NCBI GenBank assembly: GCA_965227335.1
Contig: CBDDFV010000009.1
Span: 434,001-498,000 of the forward strand
Direction: 5' to 3'
Length of the DNA: 64,000 nucleotides
DNA from: CBDDFV01 sp965227335
GTDB lineage: Bacteria; Planctomycetota; Phycisphaerae; Phycisphaerales; SM1A02
In this document: positions 8,665-17,775 of the stretch, piece by piece
Numbering within the stretch: the first letter of the stretch is position 1
Layout: each line of letters begins with the position of its first letter
Notes under the pieces: generated by a model
What the model saw: only the letters and a program-made list of their open reading frames with translations
Database searches by the model: none
Told to the model about the DNA's origin: nothing
Program-made: the position numbers and the translations under genes

Positions 8665-9597
8665 CTACTCCGCCGCGCCCGCCGCCTGCGCCAACTCCCC
8701 GCTGTCCCGCATCACGTCCGCCAGTTCCTCGAGATGGCGCCGGATCCCCGCGTGGCCTCGATCCATCTCGACGCCCAGGTCCGCCTGCGTCGCGTCCTTC
8801 AGGAAGTCGTTCTTCGGCTCGGCGGGACTGTCGAGATTGACGTCGACGTCCTGACCCAGCACCTGGTTCGCCATCACGCCCCAGTCGCCCCAGCGGGAGT
8901 AGCAGTCGACGAGGTTGTACGGCCGGCCCGCCGCGACATCGCGGGTGAGCGCGGCGACGGCGGCGTCGGCCACGTCCTCGACGTGCACGAACTTGCCGCC
9001 GCCCGGCTTGATCACCGCGTGTCCCTCGCTCACTTTGCGAAGCAGCTCGTAGCCGTGCGCGCGGGAGCGATCCGGATCGAGACCGTACACGCCGCACGGA
9101 CGGATCGCTGCGGTGTGCATTCCCATCCGGAAGTGCGCATCCCAGAGGTGGGCCTCGACCGCCGCCTTGTACGCGCCGTAGAGCATGGACGGACGCAGCG
9201 GATGATCCTCATCGATCTCGCCGCCCCAGCGGGGCCGCATGTCGTGGTGGACCGCGATCGTGCTGATGAAGACGAACCGGCGTGGGGCGGCCGCGTGGAG
9301 CAGTTTGATCGAGGCGTCGAGGTTGGATTTCAGGTGGGTGTCAAGCTCCACCGGGTCCGCCTTGAGGGGGGCCCAGTCGACGCTGTTGTGGATGACGCCG
9401 TCCGCCCCGTCCAGGAAATCGGCCCAGATCGATTCGTCCGCGTGGTCGCCGACAACGAAACGGTCGACGTCTGGCTCAATATGGTCACGCCGGCTGGTTT
9501 CCCGGACGAGGCCGGTGACGGTGTGACCCTCGCGTCGGAGAGTCCGGGCGAGGAATGAACCGATAAAGCCAGAGACGCCAGTGACGGCGACATGCAT
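8665..9597 (-). CDS. NAD(P)-dependent epimerase/dehydratase (extended SDR)
   Basis: A protein of 310 residues. It opens with the Rossmann motif TGVSGFIGS (GxxGxxG) and has the SDR active-site pair in YGAYK (YxxxK), with an upstream STIAVHH stretch supplying the usual Ser/Thr. The C-terminal part (HVEDVADA, then PYNLVD) is typical of extended SDRs that act on nucleotide sugars or related alcohols. The start at 9597 has GGAG about 8 bases upstream; longer in-frame extensions read as noise. It is divergent from the AsmA-like gene, with 150 bases between them. The substrate cannot be told. Confidence 0.85.
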   Translation of the reverse strand: MHVAVTGVSGFIGSFLARTLRREGHTVTGLVRETSRRDHIEPDVDRFVVGDHADESIWADFLDGADGVIHNSVDWAPLKADPVELDTHLKSNLDASIKLLHAAAPRRFVFISTIAVHHDMRPRWGGEIDEDHPLRPSMLYGAYKAAVEAHLWDAHFRMGMHTAAIRPCGVYGLDPDRSRAHGYELLRKVSEGHAVIKPGGGKFVHVEDVADAAVAALTRDVAAGRPYNLVDCYSRWGDWGVMANQVLGQDVDVNLDSPAEPKNDFLKDATQADLGVEMDRGHAGIRRHLEELADVMRDSGELAQAAGAAE

Positions 9598-9747
9598 GAT
9601 CAGACTCCGCAGGAGGAGATTCCAGAAAAGCGGCCGCGGGGCCGACGAGGCGTATACTACGCTTCCCGATCGGCGATGACGCCGGGGATCGTCGACGCCC
9701 GCGGCCGGGACTCTGCCGCCCTTCCTCCCGCCGCGCCGGACGCCTGT

Positions 9748-12700
9748 ATGACCCAATCGGACCGACCCCACTCGACTCGGACGTCCCGCCCGCCGCGCTC
9801 TCGCCGGCGGCGATGGCTGCGTCGCATCGGGTGGACGGTGTCGAGTCTGGTGATCGTGGTTGGTCTCTCGGCGTTCCTGCTCACTCGCTCGTGGGTGCTC
9901 CGGGCGTTCGTCGAGCCCGCGCTCACGCGGGCCCTTGGCGGCGAGGTCACCATTCGCGACATTTCGTGGGACGGCGGGACCTCGGTCGTCGTCAACGATC
10001 TGCGTCTGCGGATCCCCGACCAGGTCGGTCTCGCCGGCGAGTTCGTGCACATCGAGGAAGCCGTCGTCACGCTCGATCCCGATGCGCTCCGGGCCCGACG
10101 CGTGGAGCCGAACCGCATTGCGATCAGCGGCGTCCGCGTCCGGATCGCGGAGGACCTCGACGACGGCGGCTTCAACTTCATGGATCTGCGGCCGCCCGCG
10201 TCGGAGGACACGGACGATCCCGCGCCCGGTCCGGACTTCATCGCGGTGACGGACGCCATCATCGAACTCGGTGCGATCCACAACGGCGCGTACCAGGCGT
10301 CCGGCGCCCTGCGGGTCGCCGGTGAACTGACCCGTCCGCCGGACGCGCCCGATCAGTACGCCTTCCAGTTCGTGGAGTTCGGCACCCCCGCGTTTCAGAG
10401 ACCGACGGTGCTCAAAGGCGAGATCGACCACCGCACCCGGGCCGGACTCGTGCGGATCGACAGCTTTGCGTTCGATGAGCAGGTCCGCGCGATGTGCCCG
10501 ATGTTCCTCCGCCCGTGGTGGGATCGACTCGCGCCGGCCGGCTGGATGCGCAGCGCCAGCCTGCAGTGGGGGGCCGACGGGGAACTCGTCGCGACCGTCT
10601 CCCTCGAAGACGCCGAGATGACCCTGCCCATCGACGACCCCGACTTCTGGGCGCGATTCGCCGAGGGCGACGCGATCGCCGTGAACTCCCGACCGCGGAT
10701 GAAGATCGAGCGCGGCGTCATGCGGCTCACCGACCGCGGCATCGAACTCGACCGCGTGATCGGCACGCTCACCGGCGACGCCGCCGCCTCCGATGTCGTC
10801 AGCGTCCCCTTCCAGATCACCCTCGATCTCGACACCGCCGCCCCCCTTCGCACCGGCGCGGCGGCGGAGTGGACCGACTACCTCATCAACACCGCCGCCT
10901 TCACCGCCCGCTTCCGACTCGACGACTTCACCCTGCACAACGAAGGCGACGGGCCCACCCGCGCCGTCGAAATGCCCATGGTCGTCGCCCGCGTGCTCGC
11001 CCGCTTCCAGATCACCTCCCTCGATCTGAACACGTACGTGGAGGTGAATCGCGCGGCGCCGACGGTGGGGCCCGACGGACGGTGGCTCGCCTCACCAATC
11101 CGTCACCGCGGCGAAGCGACGATCGCGAACGCGGCCGGCTGCTATGAGGAGTTCCCGTATCCGCTCCAGGACGTCGGCGCGAGCCTGACGTTCGATGACG
11201 AGCGAATGGTCGTCCACTTCCTCGAGGGACGCGGCCCCGGCGACGCCGCGCTGCGGATGACCGGCGAGATCGCCCCGGTCGGTCGTGATGCGGGCGTCGA
11301 TCTGCGGGTGACGGCGCGCGACATCCGTCTCGATCAGTCGATCGTGGAGTCGCTGCCGGAGAATCGGCGGGGGGTCTTCGAATATCTGCAGTACGAGGCG
11401 GGCTGGGAGCGTCTGCAGGCGCTGGACGCCGCCCCGGATGATTCGTTCATCGAGACGCAGCGCGTCGAGGTCGAAGCGGCGCGGGCGGCGTTGCGCGATC
11501 TCGGTCCCGAGACGGCGGGCGAGGACGTGACGGTCGCCGCGCAGCGCACCACGCTGCGGAGCCGCATCGAGCGTCTTGACCGCAGCATCGCGGCGGGTCC
11601 GTTCGAACTCGGCGGGATGGTTGATCTTGACCTGAAGGTGGAGCGCGAGGTCGGACCGAACCAGCCGACGTACGTCACCGGCGACTTCCACCTGCCCCAG
11701 GCGGGGCTGATCTACAAGCACTTCCCGTATCCGTTCCGCGTGCGCAACGCCACGGTGCGGTGGCTGCGCGACAAGGTCGTGCTGATGCCCAACGGGGGTC
11801 TGGACGGACTCGAACTCATCACGCCGAGCGGGGCCCGCGGCTATCTCAGCGGCGAGATCCGATTCGATCGTCACCCCGACGGTCGACTCAAGATCGTGAA
11901 CGATCTGCACGGCGCCGTCGCCGACGATCGCATCTCGGACGCCTTCTGCGCCGCGATTCCCGCCGGTCCGATGGATGGGCCGCGCGGCGAGGCGCCGAGC
12001 TTCTCGCTGGCGGGCCGACTCGTGCGGGGCATGAATTACCAGGGACCGATCAGCTACCAGGGCGACATCCGCTTCAGCGAGGACACCGGGCGGACCGAGG
12101 TCGACTTCGTGCTCGATCTCGACGGCGGCCACGCGCCGTTCACGCCTGAATTCAGAGAAACCGTCGAGGCGCTCGGCCTCTCGTGGCCGCTCGACGTCAC
12201 CCTGACCGATGTGGACGGCGTCGTGAGAGTCTCACGCGATGACGTGCGGCTGATCAACATCACCGGACGCCGCGCCGACGGCGACGTCACCCTGAACGGC
12301 GTCGTCGATCACGGGGCGAATCCGACGACGGTGGAGGCCCGGCTCGACGTCGAGGGCATGGCCCTCGAACGCGCGACGCTCGGCTTCCTTCCCGACGCCG
12401 CGGCGGACCCGCTCGCGAAACTGTGGCGCGACATCGATCTGCGCGGCCGGTACGACGCGACGGTCAACTTCCGCGCCGACGGCGCCGACGCCAGCATCGG
12501 ACCCATCAGCGTCCGTCCGCTCCGACTCGATGTCCAGCTCGGGGCGGAGCGGACGGATCTCACGCGACGGGGCGGCGAGATCGCGATCGACGGCGACGTG
12601 GCGACCTTCAACAATCTCGAGTTCGGCGTGACCGACGCCGGCGGCGCGCCGGACGGCGTCATCGGCGTCGCCGGGTCGTACGCGGTCAGGGACGACGCCC

Positions 12701-14097
12701 TTCACCTCGTCGGACGCTACGACGACGCCCGCTTCGAATCAGACTTCCTGATGTCGACGCTCGATCGACTCGTCGGCGAAGGCCCGCGTCTCGCCCGCGA
12801 CGCGTTCAACGCGTCGGGACGGTTCGATGCGGACTTCGTGGCGCGGCGGGTCGGCGACGACCGGCCGGAGATGACCGCCGACGTCCGTCCCCGCACGCTG
12901 CAGTTCGATCGCCGGGGGCGCCGTCTCACCGCCGTCTTCGAACCGGAGACGCTCGCCCGGGCCAGGACGGATCGGATCGACCTGCCCACCGTGAACGGCG
13001 CGATTGATGATGACGCGTTCGAACTCACCGGGGCCGTGACCCTCGGCGCGACGCCCGAGGTCCGCCTCGCGGGCGCCTATGTGACCGGGACGGGACTGTC
13101 GGCGCCGCTCCGCGCTCTCGCCCCGACGACCGTCGGCGAAGCGCACGATGCACTGGAGACGTCCATCCCGACGCCGATCGCCGTGACGATCGATGAACTG
13201 ATCCTCCGCCGCGCATCCGAACGCGGTCTCAGCGATCCGTGGGACGTGCAGTTCCGCGGCGTGGCGGACGTGAAGGGCGCGGCGTTGCGGGCCGGCGCGA
13301 AGTTCACCGACGTCAACGCTCGCCTCGATATCACCGCCTCAGGCGGTCCGGACCGGGACACGCGGTTCGAGATGGATGTCGAATCGCCGACGATGCGACT
13401 CACGCGGCGGGTGCTGGAGAACACCGCCGCGCGATTCGAGCTGGATCCGGCCACGAATTGCATCGCCGTGGAGGCGGAGGGATCGATGTACGGCGGTCTC
13501 GTGTCGGCCGACGGTTTCATCGGCGTCGACGATGAGGTCGATTACGAACTTGACGTGCAGTTCGCGGATATCGGGTTGGGTCCTTACGCGGCGGCGGGCG
13601 AATCGTCGCCCGACGCGGAGCTCAGGGGCCGCATGTTCGGTCGCCTGATGCTGAGCGGGGATCGACGCGACCGCAGCACGCTGGTCGGCCGGGGGTCGCT
13701 GCGGATCGGCGAAGCGCGGATCCCGTTGTCGCCCGGCGCGATCGTCCTTCAGATGATCCACCTTGCTCCGCCCGTCGGCTCCGTGCTCGATCGTGTCGAC
13801 AGCGAGTTCTTCCTGGTCGGCGACGTCGCCCACGTCGAGCGGGTGGTGCTCGAGAGCCCGACCCTGCGGCTGACCGGGGCGGGGACGCTCAATCTCGAGA
13901 CGCTCGAGGTCGACGCCATGCTTCAGAGTCGCGGCCGCATCTGGGTGCTCAGCGACCTGGCCTCGCCGGTCGGCGAACTGTTTTCCATCGAAGTTACGGG
14001 TACCCTGTCGGATCCGAAGTCGCGGGTGATCGGCCGCGACCGGAGTCCGGTCCCCGGCGGCGCTCCGCCGCTCGTGCTGCAGCCCGCCGACCTCTGA
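9748..14097 (+). CDS. AsmA/TamB-like large membrane-anchored protein
   Basis: A protein of 1,449 residues. An Arg-rich N-terminus (PPRSRRRRWLRR) is followed by one membrane segment (about residues 29-48), then a very long, presumably periplasmic region of repeating beta-rich units and an AsmA-like C-terminal domain (GRGSLRIGEARIPLSPGAI and LRLTGAGTLNLETLEV). Proteins of this superfamily (AsmA, TamB, YhdP) are known to form long lipid-conducting grooves between the inner and outer membranes. The start at 9748 is chosen because it lies just before the basic/hydrophobic N-terminus, but no good Shine-Dalgarno is visible. A TATACT hexamer sits at 9653-9658 in the divergent promoter region. A lipoprotein gene follows 28 bases later, then pssA, which supports a link to membrane lipids. 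That link is inference. Confidence 0.75.
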   Translation: MTQSDRPHSTRTSRPPRSRRRRWLRRIGWTVSSLVIVVGLSAFLLTRSWVLRAFVEPALTRALGGEVTIRDISWDGGTSVVVNDLRLRIPDQVGLAGEFVHIEEAVVTLDPDALRARRVEPNRIAISGVRVRIAEDLDDGGFNFMDLRPPASEDTDDPAPGPDFIAVTDAIIELGAIHNGAYQASGALRVAGELTRPPDAPDQYAFQFVEFGTPAFQRPTVLKGEIDHRTRAGLVRIDSFAFDEQVRAMCPMFLRPWWDRLAPAGWMRSASLQWGADGELVATVSLEDAEMTLPIDDPDFWARFAEGDAIAVNSRPRMKIERGVMRLTDRGIELDRVIGTLTGDAAASDVVSVPFQITLDLDTAAPLRTGAAAEWTDYLINTAAFTARFRLDDFTLHNEGDGPTRAVEMPMVVARVLARFQITSLDLNTYVEVNRAAPTVGPDGRWLASPIRHRGEATIANAAGCYEEFPYPLQDVGASLTFDDERMVVHFLEGRGPGDAALRMTGEIAPVGRDAGVDLRVTARDIRLDQSIVESLPENRRGVFEYLQYEAGWERLQALDAAPDDSFIETQRVEVEAARAALRDLGPETAGEDVTVAAQRTTLRSRIERLDRSIAAGPFELGGMVDLDLKVEREVGPNQPTYVTGDFHLPQAGLIYKHFPYPFRVRNATVRWLRDKVVLMPNGGLDGLELITPSGARGYLSGEIRFDRHPDGRLKIVNDLHGAVADDRISDAFCAAIPAGPMDGPRGEAPSFSLAGRLVRGMNYQGPISYQGDIRFSEDTGRTEVDFVLDLDGGHAPFTPEFRETVEALGLSWPLDVTLTDVDGVVRVSRDDVRLINITGRRADGDVTLNGVVDHGANPTTVEARLDVEGMALERATLGFLPDAAADPLAKLWRDIDLRGRYDATVNFRADGADASIGPISVRPLRLDVQLGAERTDLTRRGGEIAIDGDVATFNNLEFGVTDAGGAPDGVIGVAGSYAVRDDALHLVGRYDDARFESDFLMSTLDRLVGEGPRLARDAFNASGRFDADFVARRVGDDRPEMTADVRPRTLQFDRRGRRLTAVFEPETLARARTDRIDLPTVNGAIDDDAFELTGAVTLGATPEVRLAGAYVTGTGLSAPLRALAPTTVGEAHDALETSIPTPIAVTIDELILRRASERGLSDPWDVQFRGVADVKGAALRAGAKFTDVNARLDITASGGPDRDTRFEMDVESPTMRLTRRVLENTAARFELDPATNCIAVEAEGSMYGGLVSADGFIGVDDEVDYELDVQFADIGLGPYAAAGESSPDAELRGRMFGRLMLSGDRRDRSTLVGRGSLRIGEARIPLSPGAIVLQMIHLAPPVGSVLDRVDSEFFLVGDVAHVERVVLESPTLRLTGAGTLNLETLEVDAMLQSRGRIWVLSDLASPVGELFSIEVTGTLSDPKSRVIGRDRSPVPGGAPPLVLQPADL

Positions 14098-14125
14098 GAC
14101 GCTCCGCGCGTCCACGGAAAGACAC

Positions 14126-15109
14126 GTGATCCGACGACTCGCGCCATCCCGGGTTCGACGACGAGCGGCGCCGCTCCGCACGACTGGAATCGTCGCGCTC
14201 GGACTCGTCGCACTCGTGACGACCGGCTGCGCGGCGCCGTCAATGAACAACGCCTCGAGCGAACGCACGATCGACCGGCTCCTGCAGCGCGACCTGGGCC
14301 TCGAACTCCGCCGATGGACGGCGCGTGAGGAGTGGGCGAGCGTCGCCGCGGTGCTCGCCCCGTACGCGATCCGTCCCGATGACCCGGACCAGCCGCTGGG
14401 AGCCGAGACCCCGGACGAGCTCGACCGACTCGGCCGCAACGGGTTTCGCTGGTATCGGGTGCCGACGGAGGAGCTCGAGAGTCTGCGCGGCCGCCTCAAC
14501 GATTCCCCCGCCGTGGTCAGCGCGTGGCACGGCCAGGCGCCGGGCTGGCGCGAACTCATGTTTCGTCCGCTCGATCTCGGCGGCCAGGTGATGTTCGTTG
14601 ACGGGCGCACCCGCTGGCTCGACGACGGACGGCTCCGCCTCCTCGGACGCACGTGGCTCATGCCCACGGAGAACGGGCCCGTGGTCTACCTCGAACTTGC
14701 GCCGCAACACGCGCCGCCGCGGGCGGTGCGTCGGGCGCGGCTGCAGATCGGTCCGTGGCGCGACGGCGACATTCTCGCCTCCGGGGCCATGGCGGTCAGC
14801 CTGAGGCCGGGCGATGCCTACATTCTGGCCGGCGTCTCGCCCGGCGCGCCGACGGAGATCGTCGTTCCCGATGATGCGGACGCCGCCACGCCCGCCGATC
14901 CGCCCGCCGTCGGACCCGCCGACGCCGGAGTGGGTCCCGCGGTGCTGGCCCCGACGACGATCGGCGAGGGGTTGCTCGCGTCGTCGTTCGGCCGCGAGAC
15001 GTACGAACTGCTCGTCTTCGTCCCCCGCGCCCCGGATGCGCTCGACGCCCTGACGCCGCTCACTGATGACGAAGTCGACGGCGACCCGGATGAGGAGGCG
15101 GCGCCGTGA
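14126..15109 (+). CDS. Putative lipoprotein, function unknown
   Basis: A protein of 327 residues starting with GTG, with GGAAAG just upstream. The N-terminus is basic, then hydrophobic (GIVALGLVALVTTGC), and Cys near residue 35 makes a near-consensus lipobox. The remaining sequence has no motif I recognise; a stretch from about residue 250 to 275 is Ala/Pro/Asp-rich. The gene starts 28 bases after the AsmA-like gene, and its stop overlaps the pssA start by four bases (GTGA), so the three are probably co-transcribed, with pssA translation coupled. A role in envelope lipid handling is suggested by context only. Confidence 0.7.
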   Translation: MIRRLAPSRVRRRAAPLRTTGIVALGLVALVTTGCAAPSMNNASSERTIDRLLQRDLGLELRRWTAREEWASVAAVLAPYAIRPDDPDQPLGAETPDELDRLGRNGFRWYRVPTEELESLRGRLNDSPAVVSAWHGQAPGWRELMFRPLDLGGQVMFVDGRTRWLDDGRLRLLGRTWLMPTENGPVVYLELAPQHAPPRAVRRARLQIGPWRDGDILASGAMAVSLRPGDAYILAGVSPGAPTEIVVPDDADAATPADPPAVGPADAGVGPAVLAPTTIGEGLLASSFGRETYELLVFVPRAPDALDALTPLTDDEVDGDPDEEAAP

Positions 15110-16020
15110 GCCCGCCGGCCGTCCGTCCCCCGCGTCAGCCTCGCGCGCACCGCCGCGTGCCGAAACGCGTCCGAGCGCGGCAGCGCGGGGCGCAGGCGAT
15201 GGCGCTGCTCCCGACGATGTGCACGCTCGGGAACCTGCTCGCCGGATTCGCCGCGATCTTCTACTCGTTCCAGCCCGCCGACGGCGCGGCGCCGTTCGGA
15301 TGGTCCAACTTCACATTCGCCGGCGTGCTCGTCTTCCTCGGGATGTTCTTCGACGCGGTGGACGGTTCAATTGCGCGGCTGACCCGCTCCACGAGCGATC
15401 TCGGCGCGCAGCTTGACTCGCTCGCCGACATGGTCACCTTCGGCGTGGCCCCGGCGTTCATGATGGTCGCCCTCGTCAAGACGCACCTCGTGGCCGGAGA
15501 CGAGCTCGTCGTCATCGGACCCGCCGCCGACACCGCCCTCGGACGCGCGGTCTGGGGCGTGGCTGCGGTCTACGTCGCCTGCGCCGCCCTGCGCCTCGCC
15601 CGCTTCAACGCCGAGAAGAGCGAACGCGATCCGAAGTTTGGCGACCGCTACTTCGACGGGCTGCCCACGCCCGGGGCGGCGGGGGCGGTGGCGAGCCTGA
15701 TCATCCTGCATCAGCACCTGCTCGTGGCGAATCCCATCGTGGCGGAGCTGCCGACGAGCTTCGTGCGCGGCGCCGCGCTCGGCACGCCCCTCATCGCCCT
15801 GCTCTGCGCCATGGGCATGGTTTCATCCATCCGGTACGTCCACATCGTGAACCGCTATCTGCGGCGCGAACAGACCTTCACCGTGATCGTGCGCGTGATC
15901 ATCCCGCTCGTGCTCGCCGTCTGGTGGCTGCAGGAGACGCTCGCCGTCGTGTTCACGCTCTACGCGCTCTCGGGACCGATCGGGCTGATGCGTCGACGGC
16001 GCGGCGGCAGGACGACCTGA
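15106..16020 (+). CDS. pssA: CDP-diacylglycerol-serine O-phosphatidyltransferase
   Basis: A membrane enzyme of 304 residues that joins CDP-diacylglycerol and L-serine to make phosphatidylserine. The CDP-alcohol phosphatidyltransferase motif is complete at about residues 86-108: DGSIAR, eight residues, then G, AQL, D, SLA, D. About six to eight hydrophobic segments surround it. The sequence TMCTLGNLLAGFAAI just before the motif is typical of bacterial type II PssA. The GTG start at 15106 overlaps the stop of the lipoprotein gene. The product of cdsA, elsewhere in this window, is its substrate supplier. No phosphatidylserine decarboxylase gene is seen here. Confidence 0.92.
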   Translation: MSPPAVRPPRQPRAHRRVPKRVRARQRGAQAMALLPTMCTLGNLLAGFAAIFYSFQPADGAAPFGWSNFTFAGVLVFLGMFFDAVDGSIARLTRSTSDLGAQLDSLADMVTFGVAPAFMMVALVKTHLVAGDELVVIGPAADTALGRAVWGVAAVYVACAALRLARFNAEKSERDPKFGDRYFDGLPTPGAAGAVASLIILHQHLLVANPIVAELPTSFVRGAALGTPLIALLCAMGMVSSIRYVHIVNRYLRREQTFTVIVRVIIPLVLAVWWLQETLAVVFTLYALSGPIGLMRRRRGGRTT

Positions 16021-16029
16021 TCCCGCCTT

Positions 16030-16058
16030 TCGACATCGCCGGCCCGCGCGGGTACCCT
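16030..16058 (+). promoter_or_regulatory. Candidate gltX promoter with very short leader
   Basis: TCGACA at 16030-16035 and TACCCT at 16053-16058 are 17 bases apart. TACCCT is followed by only seven bases before the gltX ATG at 16066, and there is no Shine-Dalgarno. This would give an almost leaderless mRNA. Confidence 0.4.
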
Positions 16059-16065
16059 GCCCCCG

Positions 16066-17775
16066 ATGGCCCCTGATTCCACCCCGCAATCCGCCGCGCC
16101 GACCGGTCCGCCCGTCACCCGATTTGCGCCGAGTCCCTCCGGCCACCTGCACGTCGGCGGGGCGCGGACGGCCCTGTTCTGCTGGGCGTATGCGAAGGCC
16201 CGCGGCGGGCGGTTCATCCTGCGGATCGAGGACACCGATCAGAAGCGCTCCTCGGCCGCCGCGAGCCTCGGCTTCCTCGAGGACCTCGCCTGGCTCGGCG
16301 TCGACTGGGACGAAGGTCCCACGCATGAGGCCGGCGGGGGCGGGGGTGAGCATGGACCGTACTTTCAGTCCGAGCGGCTCGACATCTACCGCGAACATCT
16401 CGAACGGATGATTCGGGAAGGCAAGGCGTATCCGGCGTTCGAGACGCCGGAGGAACTCGACGCCGCGCGAAAGGCGGCCCGCGCCGCGAACCAGCCCTAT
16501 CGCTACGACCGGGCGGCGCTGGATCTCCCGGTCGACGAGGTGCGGCGTCGCATTGACGCCGGCGAAGACCATGTCGTCCGCTTCAAGGTTCCGCGGGGCG
16601 GGACGGCGACGGTGCACGACGAGGTGCTCGGCGCGGTCGAGGTCTCGACCGACGAGATCGACGACTTCATCATCCGCAAACGCGACGGTTTTCCGACGTA
16701 CCACTTTGCGGTGGTCGTCGACGACGAGCTCATGCAGGTGACGCATGTCATCCGTGCGCAGGAGCACTTGAACAACACCATTCGGCACGTGCTGCTGCAG
16801 GATGCACTGGGCTTCCGACGCCCGGTCTATGGTCACATCTCGCTGATCACGAACCCCGACGGCTCGAAGATGTCCAAGCGCGACAAGGACAAGGCGCTGC
16901 GGGCGGTCGTGAAGCAACGGGGGCTCGACGCGCCGCCCGCGGCGGCGGAGCTGGCCGCGGACCGCTGGGGGTGGTGGCTGGAGAGCAAGGATCATCAGCT
17001 CGAACTGGATGAAGCGGAACGGCTCGCCGCCGCGCTGGAGGTCGGGCTGCCCGAGATCAACGTCGATGACTTCCGTCGCGCCGGCTACCTGCCGGACACG
17101 CTGGTGAATTACCTCGCGTTGCTCGGCTGGTCGCCGGGCGGGGACGTGGAGCGTTTTGACCGGCGGTTCCTGGTGGATCGATTCGATCTGGACCGCGTCA
17201 TCAAGTCGCCGGCGAAGTTCGATCGCGACAAGCTGCTCTCGTTCAGTCTCGACGACATCCAGGCGATGGCGCCGGACGCGTTCGTCGAGGCGTTGCGGGC
17301 GCACTGCGAGGCGCACCGTCCGGAGTTCATCGAGGCGTTCACGCCGGAGATGTTCGACCTCTTCGCGCGGGCGAACCAGCCGCGGGCGAAGACCCTCGAC
17401 GATGCGCTGCCGTCCTGTCGGTTCTTCATCGCGCCGGACGACGAGATCGTCTACGAGAAGATCAAGCCGGTCCGCAAGGCGCTGTGCAACGGCGATCCGT
17501 CGGGATACGAGCATCTGCAGGGCGTACGAACGTCCCTGGCGACGCTCGAGACCTGGACGCCGGCGTCGATCGAGGCGGCCCTGCACGACTACGCCGCGGC
17601 CCACGCTGACGGCAAACTCGGCAAGGTCGCGCAGCCGCTTCGGATCGCGGTGAGCGGGGGGGTCGTGAGTCCCGGCATCAACGAAACGCTGACCATCCTC
17701 GGACAGGAACGCGTTCTGAACCGGATCGATCGCTGCATCGCCCGCCGCGAGGATCTCTGCGAGGCCCCGGCATGA
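16066..17775 (+). CDS. gltX: Glutamyl-tRNA synthetase
   Basis: A cytoplasmic class I synthetase of 569 residues that charges tRNA-Glu. The HIGH-type motif is PSGHLHVGG (about residues 24-32) and the KMSKS motif is SKMSKRDK (about residues 267-274). Between KMSKS and the usual DDFRRAGYLPDTLVNYLALL segment lies an insertion of about 55 residues that I do not recognise from typical bacterial GluRS. The C-terminal anticodon-binding part ends in the expected PLRIAVSGG and GQERVLNRI sequences. The start at 16066 lacks a Shine-Dalgarno but has a -10-like hexamer just upstream. The next gene overlaps by ATGA. Confidence 0.93.
   Translation: MAPDSTPQSAAPTGPPVTRFAPSPSGHLHVGGARTALFCWAYAKARGGRFILRIEDTDQKRSSAAASLGFLEDLAWLGVDWDEGPTHEAGGGGGEHGPYFQSERLDIYREHLERMIREGKAYPAFETPEELDAARKAARAANQPYRYDRAALDLPVDEVRRRIDAGEDHVVRFKVPRGGTATVHDEVLGAVEVSTDEIDDFIIRKRDGFPTYHFAVVVDDELMQVTHVIRAQEHLNNTIRHVLLQDALGFRRPVYGHISLITNPDGSKMSKRDKDKALRAVVKQRGLDAPPAAAELAADRWGWWLESKDHQLELDEAERLAAALEVGLPEINVDDFRRAGYLPDTLVNYLALLGWSPGGDVERFDRRFLVDRFDLDRVIKSPAKFDRDKLLSFSLDDIQAMAPDAFVEALRAHCEAHRPEFIEAFTPEMFDLFARANQPRAKTLDDALPSCRFFIAPDDEIVYEKIKPVRKALCNGDPSGYEHLQGVRTSLATLETWTPASIEAALHDYAAAHADGKLGKVAQPLRIAVSGGVVSPGINETLTILGQERVLNRIDRCIARREDLCEAPA

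Noticed and set aside
9592..9747. In-frame N-terminal extension of the AsmA-like protein
   Set aside because: It overlaps the start of the divergent epimerase gene and adds a polar stretch before the membrane anchor; the ATG at 9748 is more plausible.
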